64,000 nt of DNA, from NCBI RefSeq assembly GCF_018991925.1, contig NW_024735304.1:180302-244301 (forward strand), read 5' to 3'. Each line of letters opens with the position of its first letter. Position 1 is the stretch's first letter. The DNA comes from Homarus americanus (Eukaryota; Arthropoda; Malacostraca; Decapoda; Nephropidae). The notes under the pieces are model-generated. The model was not told the DNA's origin. It ran no database searches and was given only the letters and a program-made list of their open reading frames with translations. Position numbers and translations under genes: made by a program. Below, piece by piece: positions 36,600 through 48,569 of the stretch.

Positions 36600-38185
36600 A
36601 CCACCGTCTCCCTCTTTTCTCCTGCTTCCTTTTTCTTGTAGCTTGATTCTTGGGTTTGCCTGTGTCCCTCATCTACTCATGATCATTGGAACAGCCTCAT
36701 CTCTACCTGCTGCTCCTCTCTCTATGGTACACTGGAAGTACCTTGTCATTGTTCATTTTTTTTACTTTCCTTGGGATGATCATTGCTCCTCCTGGGGCGT
36801 GGCTTCTGTCTCCGCCGGGTGTACAGCAGAGGTAATTGTCGCGAGGATGGATGATCACATCCGCTCATCCTTTAAGACTATCTTTTCATCTAATCCATGA
36901 TTCGATCACTCCTGTTCTGAGACCATACGGAGAGGGGAACCTAGTGGAGCGGACGTACAAAAACTCTCATTCATTAGGCTCTCACTCGGTTGTCATCTCG
37001 GCTCGGAGTCATTGCATATCCGTTATTTGAAAGAGGAAACGTTCCATTATCCTGAGAAACTGTGATAACCTCTCATTCTCTTCCTCTGGTGGAGGTTTCT
37101 GGTCCTTCATCAACAGTATATCATAGAACTTCTGCTGTTCCAGCTTTCCTACTCTTTTTTGGTCTGACAACACTGCAGCATCGGTCTCGACTGATTATCT
37201 TTTTTCCATCTCAGATGATTCCTACATCCCTTCAACACCTCACGTACCTTGACTCATCTTATACTCTTTCAAGTACTGTAATATCCGTTTACAATGACCG
37301 TAAATCATTGCTCTCTTTGGACACAAGTAAGGCGTCTCCCCACACTTATATGATGTGGGGAACTGTGCATCCCATTTTGCGCCGTGGTTACTTGTTTGTT
37401 TCATCTTTGTCTAAAAATCAAAGCTCTTCCTGTATCATGGAAATATGTATTGTTTCAGCTCATCCCTGAGAGGAGAGGCTGTTTTAATCCATCTTACTAT
37501 CATCCTACGGCTTTCACTTTAACTCTCTCTTCTTTCCGAGTACCAGTTTGGTTTCTTCCAAGCAAAATCCTTCCCTTTTGATATTTTTACTCGCACCACT
37601 AGTCTCCGGGTGTCCACTCTTAGATATTTGGGAGAATTTCATGTTGTGGTCCTTGATATTTGGATGCCCTTTGAGGGGGTCTGGCGTAAGACTCTGATCC
37701 TTTAGGTTCTCTCTGCTTTTCCTTCCTCACTCCGTTCTCTCATCTCCAGTTATCTCTCTGGTCGTTCCATTTCTATAGCTGTTTATGTATCAACCTCCAT
37801 TAATAATGGTGTTCTTTGTTTTTTCATCAACAACTTTCTTTCCCAACTAGTGACCCATTGTACTTCTTCGTTGATGAATCGACTCTGCATTTTTCTACCT
37901 CTTTCATATCCACCTCATCTTTTCTTATTCTATCTCATTCTCGCCTCATTTACACGTACCGCTTCCTTAAATTCCGAGAGGGGCAGTATTTCCCGGCTAG
38001 AGGAACGTTATCTAGTGAATTCAACGCTTCTTAAACCACCCAGTTACCTCCTATTTCTCTTGTTTGAATTCTTCATTACAAAACTATCTTCGATGATCTT
38101 CATATTCCCATCACTAAACCCAGCATATATACTTGGCCTCTCTGTAACCTCTAACCTATTTCGGACGCCGAAATTCACTTAATAG
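36600..38185 (+). mobile_element. Decayed Jockey-type LINE ORF2 (linker and RT)
   Basis: Three-frame reading gives a collinear, frameshifted match to decapod Jockey-type polyproteins: FPWDDHCSS and TAEVIVARMDDHI (about 36765-36860), VISARSHCISVI (about 36990-37030), SSSGGGFWSFINSIS (about 37073), SWKYVLFQLIPE and NPSYYHPTAFT (37430-37530), YQFGFFQAKS (about 37540), then motif A as LDIWMPFEGVWRKTL (D codon 37655-37657), SLISSYLSGRSISIAV, FINNFLSQ, and YFFVDESTLHFSTSF (37861-37905), where YADD has become FVDE. Motif B (SGVPQGSVL region) is deleted. The tail (YILGLSVTSNL) ends near 38180. The endonuclease N terminus is not recognisable; pyrimidine-rich sequence from 36374 may be its remnant. Confidence 0.8.
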
Positions 38186-38551
38186 CGAAAAAAAGTGTGT
38201 GTGAGGGGGGGGAGGGGGTCTTGTCCAGTTGTCAATGATTCTTTTCTTCTAAACAACTACTTCAACTATTCCAAGGAGTGATCTGTTCCTGTGTGAAGTA
38301 TTACCAATTTACCTACTGTATGTTCGCCCCACACACCAAGTTAACACAGGTGAGTCAATAGCAAAACACCTTATCAACTCTCCCTTTCTATCCTCAAAGA
38401 TTAACCTAATACCATTTCTCTATAACTCTAGTTCTTTCTTTCATTTGACTTCATATTATTTTACTTTCTGCCCACAAGAACTGTTTCCATTTTGTCCTTT
38501 TCGTATAAGCCACGCAGTACGGGACGAGCCTCTGTGGGACGTTGTAAAGGT

Positions 38552-38552
<1 letters not shown>

Positions 38553-38608
<56 letters not shown>
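38553..38608. repeat. (CT)n microsatellite
   Basis: Pure CT tract of about 56 bp. Confidence 0.97.
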
Positions 38609-38611
<3 letters not shown>

Positions 38612-38763
38612 AAATCTTTTCAGTCAAATATGATCTGTTCGTCTTTAAAAAGCAAGTCATCCACCATCCATCTTTTTTCCTTATAAAGTTTAGCCTCGAT
38701 AACATCTTTCCTGACTGGAGATTTATTTGTAGAGAAAGACAATAACAGAAAGTGAATCAACAA

Positions 38764-38834
38764 GCGCGCGCACACACACACACACACACACGCACACACA
38801 CACACACACGCACGCACGCACGCACACACACACC
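38764..38834. repeat. (CA)n/(CGCA)n microsatellite
   Basis: CA runs broken by CGCGCG and CGCACGCACGCA. Confidence 0.95.
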
Positions 38835-39056
38835 TCACCCTCCCCACAGCTAGTATAAAAAGGTGGGGTAGAGGAAAGAAGAAGAGAAAGGGGGGAGTGC
38901 GAACAAATAATTGTACGCTTGGAGACAGACGGAGAGAAGTGATAATTATGGTTATGCATGTTGCCTGTTATGATCTGACACTGGAGTCATCAGGGCTCAT
39001 TGTTGCACACCCTCCCGCTGGTTGCCAAAGAGGGTTTAATGAGAGATGCCAAGCCT

Positions 39057-39096
39057 TGCTCTCTCCCTCTCTATCTCTCTCTCTCTCTCTCTCTCT
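39057..39096. repeat. (CT)n microsatellite
   Basis: CT tract with one TA interruption. Confidence 0.94.
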
Positions 39097-39493
39097 AAGT
39101 CTTCATTCTTGTTGTGATTGTCTCGTAATGGATCACGCAGAAAGACGTATTGATAAAGTATCTGCAATGACTCAAGAAAAAAGGTGATTTAACGAAGGAT
39201 TTTCATTTTTTTCTCGTTTCTCTCTCACTTTTTTTTCGCTCTAAGAATTTTTTTTTGCTGTAGTCATGTTGAGGGTCAAGTACCAGAGGAGCGGTGAGGC
39301 AACGTCCACGGGATAACTTTCTTTGAAGAAGGTCTTTACTACCTCCAAGAAAACACTTGGTCTATGTAATGTCCATCTCTTTTTGTCCGTGATCGTGTGG
39401 AGACTCAACACCACAGATGGATATACAAAGAAAAAAGAAGATAAATACAACCCGGCTTAGCCTCGGTGAGCGATCGAGAGTAACGAAAGACAA

Positions 39494-39589
39494 GTGAAAA
39501 GTCAGCGAAGGTGGTGGAACGTGGTGCTGTGTGGCGGTCGTGTTTGTGGCCGACAATCACATGCTAAGTCGACTTGTTTCTTGTCTGAG
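39494..39589 (+). CDS. Candidate first exon, weak
   Basis: An ATG at 39494 opens 32 codons that end exactly at TCTGAG/GTAAGC (donor GT at 39590), a near-consensus 5' splice site. Sequence around 39470-39590 is richer in G+C than its surroundings. The peptide is Cys/Arg-rich with no recognised motif, and no acceptor or partner exon was identified. Equally possible as a 5' UTR exon or chance. Confidence 0.15.
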
Positions 39590-39975
39590 GTAAGCATGGC
39601 ATCACCCCCCAAGAACCTGAGCGAAACACTGGGGAAGAAGGGTCCGCCGTGTGTCCTCACGCTCGCTTGTTGTTAATGATCGCCTTAGTTTCCCATCACG
39701 GTATGGTGCATCAAGGGTCTAATGAACATGACAATTTAGACTCTAATAATCACGTTCCACCTTCCTGCATGCTAATCCGAGAGGTTATTAATCCTTAGAG
39801 GACGTCTCGACGCTGAACGATACACATAGCGACGGATACATAAGAAAAGAGATAATTTACTCTACTATAGTGGAGTCAATCTCAACTGCATCTCAAGGAA
39901 AATTTGACAAAATTCCCCCTTTTTATCACACTTTACGGAACTGTGCAAACATTCTAGATCTAAAATGCGTTATCA

Positions 39976-39977
<2 letters not shown>

Positions 39978-40056
<79 letters not shown>
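39978..40056. repeat. (TA)n microsatellite
   Basis: Pure TA tract of about 79 bp. Confidence 0.97.
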
Positions 40057-40059
<3 letters not shown>

Positions 40060-40654
40060 TTTATTTACGTCAACAGTTATAGTAAATACGGGCGAGCTCT
40101 GGATGGCTGCGGGCGAGTCTTCCTCACCCTAAATAAACCGAAAACAGATAAATAAGAGTGAAAAGTAGGCGAAGGAGTGTGTGGAGGAGATTAAAGAGGG
40201 CTGTGAAGGATAATGATCGGTTATTGTTTTGCACCTAACTGTTTTGCTGGGCTGGAGAGGGACCCTCCGACAGACGCTGTAAAGAAAAGCATCTATTAGT
40301 GTCTGCATAACTATTTATTGGGGTTTTTGTTTCAACATTTCGGACTCAAAACTTTGGATTTGTTCGGGGAGGGTGAGAGGGGGGGGGACGAATGGGTGTC
40401 CATGTTGAAGGCGGAGGAGGGGGGGAGGGGCATAGTGAGGGGGTTAAAATGATGGGTAATTAAGCTGGGAGGCAGAGAGGGGCTAGGAATGATCGCTGTG
40501 AGCTTATTTCACTCTCAAGAAACAGAGAACAAAACACGAACAAGATATATTTCTGGTCACGTGAACTTTTTTTTAATGTGTTTTATATCGACTTATACAT
40601 GGAATTAAAGGTTATGTATACTATGATGTATTAAGACGTATAATGAAAATGGAT
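40057..40654. other. Unassigned intergenic sequence
   Basis: A GGGGGAGGG-rich purine patch lies at 40367-40450. No coding or RNA feature recognised. Confidence 0.45.
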
Positions 40655-40656
40655 GC

Positions 40657-40963
40657 CCCTCGTGTAACAAGGATGGCCGGCCCAAGGGCCACCTATGCGT
40701 GAATTTATTTAAGGTGTAGAAGCTGTAGCTAACACAACAACCACACCTTAAGTTAACGAGTTGCATGACCCAGTGTCACGGAATAGTCCGAGAAGACCGG
40801 ACAACTCGCCAACTGCACTGGATAATCATTACCCCGGAATACGATCCGCAAATCGATTAACATCCAGGTCCCCAATTACTGCTGGGTGGACAGAGGCAAA
40901 GGGCATAAAGAAACTTACCCATAGTTTCACCCAGCCCGGGGATCGAACCCACGTCGGCATACT
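40657..40963 (-). mobile_element. tRNA-derived SINE (family B)
   Basis: On the minus strand, GTGGGTTCGATCCCCGGGCT (complement of about 40934-40953) contains a perfect pol III B box GGTTCGATCC. The A box position is replaced by a CA microsatellite (40964-40993), so the head is truncated or overwritten. The body includes CTTTATGCCCTTTGCCTCTG and ends near GGTGGCCCTTGGGCCGGCC (about 40672-40690), wording I associate with decapod SINEs. It is unrelated in sequence to family A at 8.4 kb. Confidence 0.6.
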
Positions 40964-40964
40964 G

Positions 40965-40993
<29 letters not shown>
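40964..40993. repeat. (CA)n microsatellite
   Basis: Short CA tract abutting the SINE head. Confidence 0.95.
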
Positions 40994-40998
<5 letters not shown>

Positions 40999-41454
40999 TC
41001 TTCACGTTATAAAAAACTACACGTAAAGAAAATTATAACTCAACATGAAAAACGAAAATCTTCAGTCCGATAGACACCTGATGCGGCTCACCTCTCATTA
41101 AATTTCCCGACTGTTATGTTCCCAGAATCATAAAAAAGGGAGAAGAAATTATACGTCGATATAAATTTCCTCAATGAGAAATAAAAGTGTTAGCGGCTTA
41201 AGCGACATTCACCAACATTATCTTTTGGGGGTGGTTTATAATGATAATTGAAACACACAAATACAAGCACTACCGCTACGATATGTCACGAAGAATGAAA
41301 ACGAAATAAAGTTTGGTCTGTGATTCTTGTGCCGTCGTCTGTGATGTACAACAGGTATGGAATAATAAGACCACAGGTGAAGCAACTTCGTCCTGTCAAC
41401 TTTTTTTTTCTCATGTGTGAGAATTCCAGGGGTTGATATTCTGGTTTACGCAAT

Positions 41455-41975
41455 AGATAGGTAACCCTGACAAGTAACACTGACAGGTAACCCTGACAGG
41501 TAACACTGACAGGTAACCCTGACAGGTAACACTGACAAATAACACTGACAAATAACATTGACAGATAACACTGACAGATAACACTGACAGATAACATTGA
41601 CAGATAACACTGACAGGTAACACTGACAGATAACATTGACAGATAACACTGACAGGTAACAATGAAAGATAACATTGACGGATAACACTGACAGGTAACA
41701 ATGAAAGATAACACTAACACTGACAGGTAATACTGACAGGGAATACAGACAGGTAACACTGACAGATAACATTGATAGGTAACATGCAGGTAACAATGGA
41801 AGATAACACCGACAGGAAACAATTGTAGGTAACGCTGACAGGTAACACTGACAGGTAAAGCTGACAAGTAACACTGACAGGAAGCACATGCAAGTATCAC
41901 TGACAGACAACACAGACAGGTAACACCGACAGGTAACATTGACAGATAACAAATGCAGGTAACACAGGCAGGTAA
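41455..41975. repeat. 13-bp minisatellite, core TGACAGGTAACAC
   Basis: About 40 units of 13 bp with variants (CAGATAACA, CAAATAACA, CAGGTAACC). Several units contain CAGGTAAC, identical to a 5' splice donor. The Cys/Leu/Val-rich minus-strand frames (41286-41978 and 41446-41952) are repeat products: three 13-bp units equal 13 codons. Confidence 0.93.
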
Positions 41976-42009
41976 CACATATAACTCAACGGTGACCTTA
42001 AAGAAAGTG

Positions 42010-42490
42010 CAGATATGTTTGATATCTTAGGAGTTTAATGCGTGATCTAGTGACATCTTTAAGAACGCTGCATTAATTTATGACAGCTTGAATATTGTAA
42101 TTTAAACTTGTGATATCTCAAAGAGTTTAGTTTACATTTCAAATATCTTAATGTATCTTCAAGGATTAATCATGTTATGTTTCTTTATTTCGCATACTTT
42201 AAACCTGTGACATAAGGCTCAGCATAAGTTATAGATATATTACATTAAAATAAAACTGAATGACTAAAGTGTACTCCTATGATATATCAAACCTTTCACC
42301 ATAAAGCGATAGATAAATGATAGCCTTAAGATATCTGAAAGGGTAGGTCATACTCGCGATATCTTAAAGAGAACCGCACAAATTTACGATATTTTAAAGA
42401 GTATTTGCACACAATTACGCTCTCTTAAAGAATATTATCTGTCACGATACTTTGAGAAGTACTGCACAAATTTACAATATCTTACAAGAC
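42010..42490. repeat. Degenerate GATATCTTAAAGAG repeats
   Basis: The core (A)CGATATCTTAAAGAG followed by a CACAAATTTA word recurs about every 35-45 bp (e.g. 42357, 42391, 42478) with strong divergence at the left. Confidence 0.65.
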
Positions 42491-42501
42491 TATTTGCTAT
42501 C

Positions 42502-42563
42502 ACACTCACACACACACACACACACACTCACACACTCACACACACACACACACACACACACAC
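42502..42563. repeat. (CA)n microsatellite
   Basis: CA tract with ACTCACAC interruptions. Confidence 0.95.
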
Positions 42564-42569
42564 TAGAAT

Positions 42570-44120
42570 AGTTAACCACACAAGACAGCATCACGTTCGC
42601 CAGTCTGGTATCTGCCTCGATAAAGCAAAATGCCATTACACTGTGATGAACTGTACCACTAATTTACAGATTCCTTATAAGTTTATAAAGGAACAATTCT
42701 GTCGGGCTGAAAAGTCACGACGATGAAATGTGGAGGAACTTTTTATTTACGACACAAGAGCCAAGAGTTGTGTTCCGCCGCGCCTCTGATGTTAATAATT
42801 ACTATTACCGGTGTCTTATAAATACTTATATACTGTACACTAATTTCTTACTGAGTCAGTCGAGAATATCAGATAAACACCAAAACTCTGTATCGATAAA
42901 TTACAGGAGGAGAAGTATTTAGGGTCGGAAAACAATTGAAATATTCCAAGAATTAATTGTACAAGATTTCTGTCCAAATTCAAACTTTTGACCCCAGATT
43001 CATTAGAGGGGAGCCAATCCACAGGGGGTTAGTAGACTATCTCCCCTAATACACTAGCGCCCCTAATCAGCGTCTTGAGGAGTACCTATATGACATTTTG
43101 AACACTAAATATTTTCAAAATTTGGACCAAATCAGTAAGACCAAAAACACTACATCTTGGAATGAGAATTTAATGTGATTAATATTAGCAATTACTAATA
43201 CCTTCTTAATGTTGGTATTTAATATTTTCTTGTTAAAGTTTTGCTAATTATATATTTATTTATCTTCTCATTGATCTATTCCTAATCTTCCTCATGTTTT
43301 ATTACAAATAGCTAACTGACTTTACTAATATCTCTCTCTCTCTCTCACTCACTCTCTCTCTCTCATAACATAAACAATAAACTGATAAGCAATATTCAGT
43401 CCCAGGCCACACAGTCAGCTATACATTAGGCCATGACGACGAAGCCAGGAATCCACGGCCTTCACAACCGAGGGAGTGTTTACAACTTTATGCAAATCTA
43501 TATCATGTCCAGATATCCATAAAAACCGATAAAAGCTATATATAGTAAAAGGCATTTATACAATCAATAGAATATGCATAAGAGCCTCTACATAACGACT
43601 AAGTCTCTACTGTAGTTAGTGGCGCTCTCTTGTTAATAGTTGAGGAGAGAAACACGATGTGAGAACCTTTTAAGAATCTAATCCCGTTTTGGTTGACACA
43701 CCGTCTTCAACTCCGCGGGTTCTCCCTACCCGAGTTGATGGTAGCGGCCAGGCTGTGGTGCCCCGGGTTGGCAACATCTTCTCTACAGTATCCCAGGGTA
43801 AACAAGCTTTATATACCATTACCAAAAAGGCGATATTGCTATGCTCAGTGTTCAACCGTATCTAACATAGTAATCGGAGAAAAAAAATCACGAAACACTT
43901 AATAAGAACTAAAAAAATTGTTAATGATAGTGCTTGGAGCCGAGCCAAGGATCATTCTGGCAGACCATTGTTGTGTTGGTGCTGTTCTGTGAGATGTCAT
44001 GCATGGGAAGCAATGAACTCATGGACGTAGACACACCCACCTATGAAATATCTTACTCTTAATTTAATCATAGTCTTAATTTGATCCCAAGAAGATTAGG
44101 CACCCTCTCGTATTTTCTCT
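42570..44120. other. Unassigned intergenic sequence
   Basis: A CT run lies at 43331-43365. A GC-richer patch at 43680-43800 has overlapping open frames on both strands but no recognisable protein. No support for a gene. Confidence 0.4.
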
Positions 44121-44124
44121 TGTG

Positions 44125-44151
44125 ATTAGGTTAAGTTAGGTTAGGTTAGGT
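44125..44151. repeat. Interstitial (TTAGG)n telomere-like run
   Basis: GATTAGGTTAAGTTAGGTTA followed by GGTTAGGTAA: about five imperfect TTAGG units, in the orientation opposite to the runs at 36.06 and 49.46 kb. Confidence 0.75.
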
Positions 44152-44272
44152 AAACATAGGGGTTTTCAATCATCCGGTAAAATAACCTTTAACTGTAATA
44201 TCAACCTTGTATGTAATATCTAACCTTATTTACACTTCATTTACAGTACATTAACCAAAACAACAATGGATT

Positions 44273-44274
<2 letters not shown>

Positions 44275-44326
<52 letters not shown>
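44275..44326. repeat. (GA)n microsatellite
   Basis: Pure GA tract of about 50 bp. Confidence 0.97.
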
Positions 44327-44327
<1 letters not shown>

Positions 44328-44705
44328 TTCCGTCCGGGTAAAGCCACCGTCCTATTTCCGGATCTGACGGATGGATGTTTCTTACATGCGAGGAATGTTT
44401 TCTTCTCTAGTGCAGCTCAGTGTAGCCTGTGAGTAAGTCTTGGTTACCCTTGTTTATATTTGATTGATTTATGATTAAACTCTGGCTTAAACTGTTATTG
44501 TTTGTGACGTCATCTGCGACTGCTGTTTGTGTGGTGTGTGTGTGTGTGTGTGTGTAGGAGGGGGGGGAGGGGACACCAGCCAGCCGTACGCTCACAGTGA
44601 TGAAGGTCTGAACATTCGGGCGCCAAAACAAACACGGTGCGGTGTGTTTTTTATTTATTTTGCGCAACACCACTCACGCTGGCCCACCCCTACTGTTATT
44701 AGAAC

Positions 44706-44707
44706 AG

Positions 44708-44790
<83 letters not shown>

Positions 44791-44844
44791 ACAAACACAT
44801 ACGTAAACACACACACACACACACACACACAATAACACATACGT

Positions 44845-44887
<43 letters not shown>

Positions 44888-44925
44888 GACACACACACAC
44901 ACACACACACAAATAACACATACGT

Positions 44926-44975
<50 letters not shown>

Positions 44976-45030
44976 ACACACACACACACACACAAATAAC
45001 ACATACGTAAACACACACACATTTATATTA
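44706..45030. repeat. Compound CA repeat with AATAACACATACGTAAA spacer
   Basis: CA runs of varying length are separated by the word AATAACACATACGTAAACAC, which appears around 44830, 44912 and 44995, with a partial copy at about 44752. Unit length is about 82 bp, showing co-amplification of spacer plus CA run. Confidence 0.9.
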
Positions 45031-45179
45031 AGTAAACACACATACACACAAATGCTTTTCCTACCGATTGCACCCACGGCAAACAAACAAACAAACAAAC
45101 AAAAACAAGCATTAAAACACATACACAAGAACCTTAACACTGACACACACATTTGCAGTCAGACACTCACGCAGTGCAT

Positions 45180-45359
45180 ACAAATATAAAAATATATAAA
45201 TACATAACTACATAAATAAATAAATATATAAATACATAAATACATGAATGTATAAACATAAATATATAAATGTATAAACAGATAAATATATAAATATATG
45301 AATACAGGAGTATGAATACCTACATGTACAAATACTCGTATGTAGACAACCAAATGTAT

Positions 45360-45390
<31 letters not shown>

Positions 45391-45395
45391 TATAT
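45180..45395. repeat. AT-rich ATAAATACATA repeats, poly(A), (TA)n
   Basis: Loose repeats of ATAAATATATAAATACATA words to about 45300, then A14 at 45361 and a short TA tract to 45394, plus a second TA burst near 45400. Confidence 0.85.
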
Positions 45396-45399
45396 CCTT

Positions 45400-46560
45400 A
45401 TATATATATAAAGGATAATTGCAGATAAATTGATAAAATCACGAGATAAATAAACATAAATAGAAGATTTAGTGGATAATTACGATGGTCAGTAAATAAT
45501 GTGGAGAAACTGAGAATATATAGATATGAAGAAAGACAGAGAGAAAGGTAAAGAGGGGCAAGATAGTGAAATGTAGGTTGAGTGTGTTATTGATTATCGG
45601 GAGTTGTGAGAGAGAGAGAGAGAGAGACAACGAAGGAGAATTTTAACGGGAAGGGAATAATCGGGAGAGAAAGAATACAAAAAGAAAAGAGTAAGGAGAG
45701 GGACGTGGATTAAAGAGTAGAAACAGAGTAGGTGAGGATACATGGTGAGGTGACAGTAAAGAAGGTGAGGGTGAGATATATGTCGGTAGTAGTGAGAGGA
45801 AGGTGAGAGACGACAGTCAGAGTCAGGAAGGAGAGATAAGTGAGAGGCAGGATGGAGGAATAGAGAGAAAGAGAAGGACGAAAAGGGGCGTGAAGCGGGA
45901 AAGAATGATGAAAGTGAGGTAAAAGGAGGAGAGAGTGAGTGAGAGGCAGGTGATATAACAGCAAGCATTGGTCATGACAACGGGCGGCAGGTGTGTGTGT
46001 GTATAATGTTTACACTTTTAAACTGATTACTTCAATGGCGTAGCGTAAGACATTCAGATCAAGTATAATTATTTTTTTTAACTAATTTAGAATAATAGAT
46101 AAGGTTAAAGAAAAATATTATAGGTAAAAAGTAAATATTTCCAGCCTGGTTTGTGATCACAAGTACCATGAACGAACCCCACTGTGGGAAGAAACCGAGC
46201 GAATATCCGTCTGGCGAAGCATCCCTTAGCGTGTCACTGAGAAAGTCAAGGAAAACACCTACCGCTGTTTTCTTTTTATGACATAATCTCAAGACTACAT
46301 TAACTTGCTACATCTTGGGCCGAGTAACCGACCTGCCAACGTAAACAAATATACTGTACTCACATAAGCCGTCCAACTGTTTTATGGCGTGAGTACATTA
46401 ACAAGTGACCTCTAGGTGTGTATATATATATAAAGAAATAAATTATACCTATCATATAATAAAGCCAAACACAAGCATCATGGTCATAATTCAGTGAGAA
46501 CCATTTGAACAATACGCTAAAAAGGAAATGATTGTTGTGTTGGCAAAATTAATGTCTGGT
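45400..46560. other. Unassigned sequence, purine-rich in part
   Basis: 45525-45960 is G+A-rich with GAGAGA at 45609 and GTGAGAGG/GGTGAG words. The Ser/Leu/His minus-strand frames come from this. 46000-46560 is AT-rich with nothing recognisable. Confidence 0.45.
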
Positions 46561-46689
46561 TTTAGACATTGTGAGGAAGATTTACACCGTTGATGCCCCT
46601 CCTCCTCCTCCGTCTCCTCCTACTCCTTCTTCCCCAACCCCCCACACCTCCACCCCCCTTTCCCCTCCCTACTACCCCCCACCTCCATC

Positions 46690-47025
46690 TCCCCGTCTAG
46701 TCTTGTGCATGATGGCCACACTTATAGATAAACCTTCTCGATGGCCACACTTACTGATAAATCTCCTGCAATGGCCACACTTATAAATAAACCTTTTGGA
46801 TGGCTACACTTATTGATAAATCTGTTGAATGGCCACACTTTTAGATAAGCCTCTTGATTGGCTACACATAGATAAACTTCATAAAAGGCCACACACATAA
46901 ATAAACTTCATAGGAGGCCACACGTATTCTTTGATGGCCATACCTATAGGTAAACTTCATGGATGGCCACACTTATATCACGATGACCATACTAATAATT
47001 GAGCTTACTTTATGGCCACACCGAC
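46690..47025. repeat. 29-bp minisatellite, core ATGGCCACACTTATAGATAAA
   Basis: About a dozen units start with ATGGCCACACTTAT or a close variant, followed by GATAAACTTC or TAAATCT. The spacing is about 28-30 bp, with shortening and divergence toward the right end. Confidence 0.88.
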
Positions 47026-47515
47026 TAATGTGTATAGTGAAGCGATGAAGAGAAACATTATACAAGTATTATGAGAAAAACATCGCTTAAAGAAATCTAA
47101 TATAATTCTACCGATATTTAGTTATTACGAGAAGAAATAAGAATAAAAACGAGTCATATTAACGAACCCAAATGAGTGACTAAAATTAATTATTATGCCC
47201 AACGGAAAAAAAAATCGAATTCTATGAGAGTTTAAAGAAAAAAAAATATGAACAAAAAAAATTTATTCCCATCACAAAACATGACACAAAAAAATCGATT
47301 CGCATCACAAATATGAACAGAAATATCGATTCCCATCATACATACGAACAAAGACAAGAAATTCCAATCATCGAGGTGAACAAAAACAAAAGCGACAACT
47401 GTCACGTCCATTACAAAGTCAAATTTAGATCACAACGAAAGAAAAAAAAACGTAGTTGAATGAATCTATGTGGTGTAGGATCTCAACATGTATATATTGA
47501 CCGCTGCTATGAGTT

Positions 47516-47518
<3 letters not shown>

Positions 47519-47578
<60 letters not shown>
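47519..47578. repeat. (CA)n microsatellite
   Basis: CA tract with one AAAC interruption, about 60 bp. Confidence 0.96.
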
Positions 47579-47580
<2 letters not shown>

Positions 47581-47684
47581 ATAACTGCACAAGCCCAATA
47601 TTTTTTTTCCGCAGTACGTGACAATAACTAGACTCATTAATGAAAAGTGTAGGAATTAGAAGCCCTCACATATTCACAGGTAGG

Positions 47685-47689
<5 letters not shown>

Positions 47690-47738
<49 letters not shown>
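47690..47738. repeat. (GT)n microsatellite
   Basis: Pure GT tract of about 48 bp, 110 bp from the CA tract and opposite in sense. Confidence 0.96.
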
Positions 47739-47739
<1 letters not shown>

Positions 47740-47814
47740 GGTGTCTTCCTAAAAGCTAAAGGTTTAAGTCAGGATATAAATTTAAGGTCTTTTTAGATTG
47801 GCAGTTCAATTGGG

Positions 47815-47975
47815 TTCCAGTCCTAACAAGCCCCTTTCTTAATACCATTAGGGTTGGGGCTCGTTGGGACTGGAGTTGTTCAGGATTGGCGCCCATTAAA
47901 ACCGGGTTGTACCAAGACTCGACTCCCTAAATCATAAAGGTTAAGTCAAGAGTCGATTATGGCCCCTGGGAACTT
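47815..47975. repeat. Degenerate GGGCCCATTAAGATTGG-family repeat, second locus
   Basis: Words GGTTGGGGCTCGTTGGGACT, GGATTGGCGCCCATTAAAAC and CCCATTAAA match the array at 4.04-4.31 kb in composition and order, strongly diverged. Confidence 0.5.
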
Positions 47976-48176
47976 GAGACCATACGACCAGTCAACATTT
48001 TCTTTATACATAGAAGTATATTATAGTTTATTCGGGTGAGTATTTCCTGTCATACATTCATACCATGTTTTATGATACACAACAACACAAGATACACGAG
48101 AGGCGTCCAGTTTAGAAATTGATACATCAGGGGAAGTTTTGTTGATGCAATATTCTTCATTGTTATTCTTCATATT

Positions 48177-48179
<3 letters not shown>

Positions 48180-48234
<55 letters not shown>
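48180..48234. repeat. (GA)n microsatellite
   Basis: Pure GA tract of about 55 bp. Confidence 0.97.
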
Positions 48235-48237
<3 letters not shown>

Positions 48238-48318
48238 TTATATCAGACCTTTTATTGATCCTTTCGTGAATATAACCCGCGTTTCAGAGTACGAAGATCA
48301 GTGATTGGTTGGCTGGTC

Positions 48319-48319
<1 letters not shown>

Positions 48320-48365
<46 letters not shown>
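48320..48365. repeat. (GT)n microsatellite
   Basis: Pure GT tract of about 45 bp. Confidence 0.96.
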
Positions 48366-48367
<2 letters not shown>

Positions 48368-48569
48368 GAACTATACAATATATTAAGATATTTCTATATA
48401 CCTATTTTTCTGTATTTTTTCATATGAAAGGTTATATACACATACAGTAATATTTCCAAGTGCATATTTACATATTAATATACGCTGAACAGGCGACCGT
48501 TCCACATCTTAGGCAAATATAAAACAGATTTTCATATATTTCGTGATATATTTCCTAAATTATAAGGTA

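Noticed and set aside
41286..41978. 230-codon Cys/Leu/Val-rich frame resembling a membrane protein
   Set aside because: It is the 13-bp minisatellite read in one frame; overlapping frames are equally open.
46059..46292. 77-codon minus-strand frame with ordinary composition
   Set aside because: No recognised domain, no splice signals, short; insufficient support.
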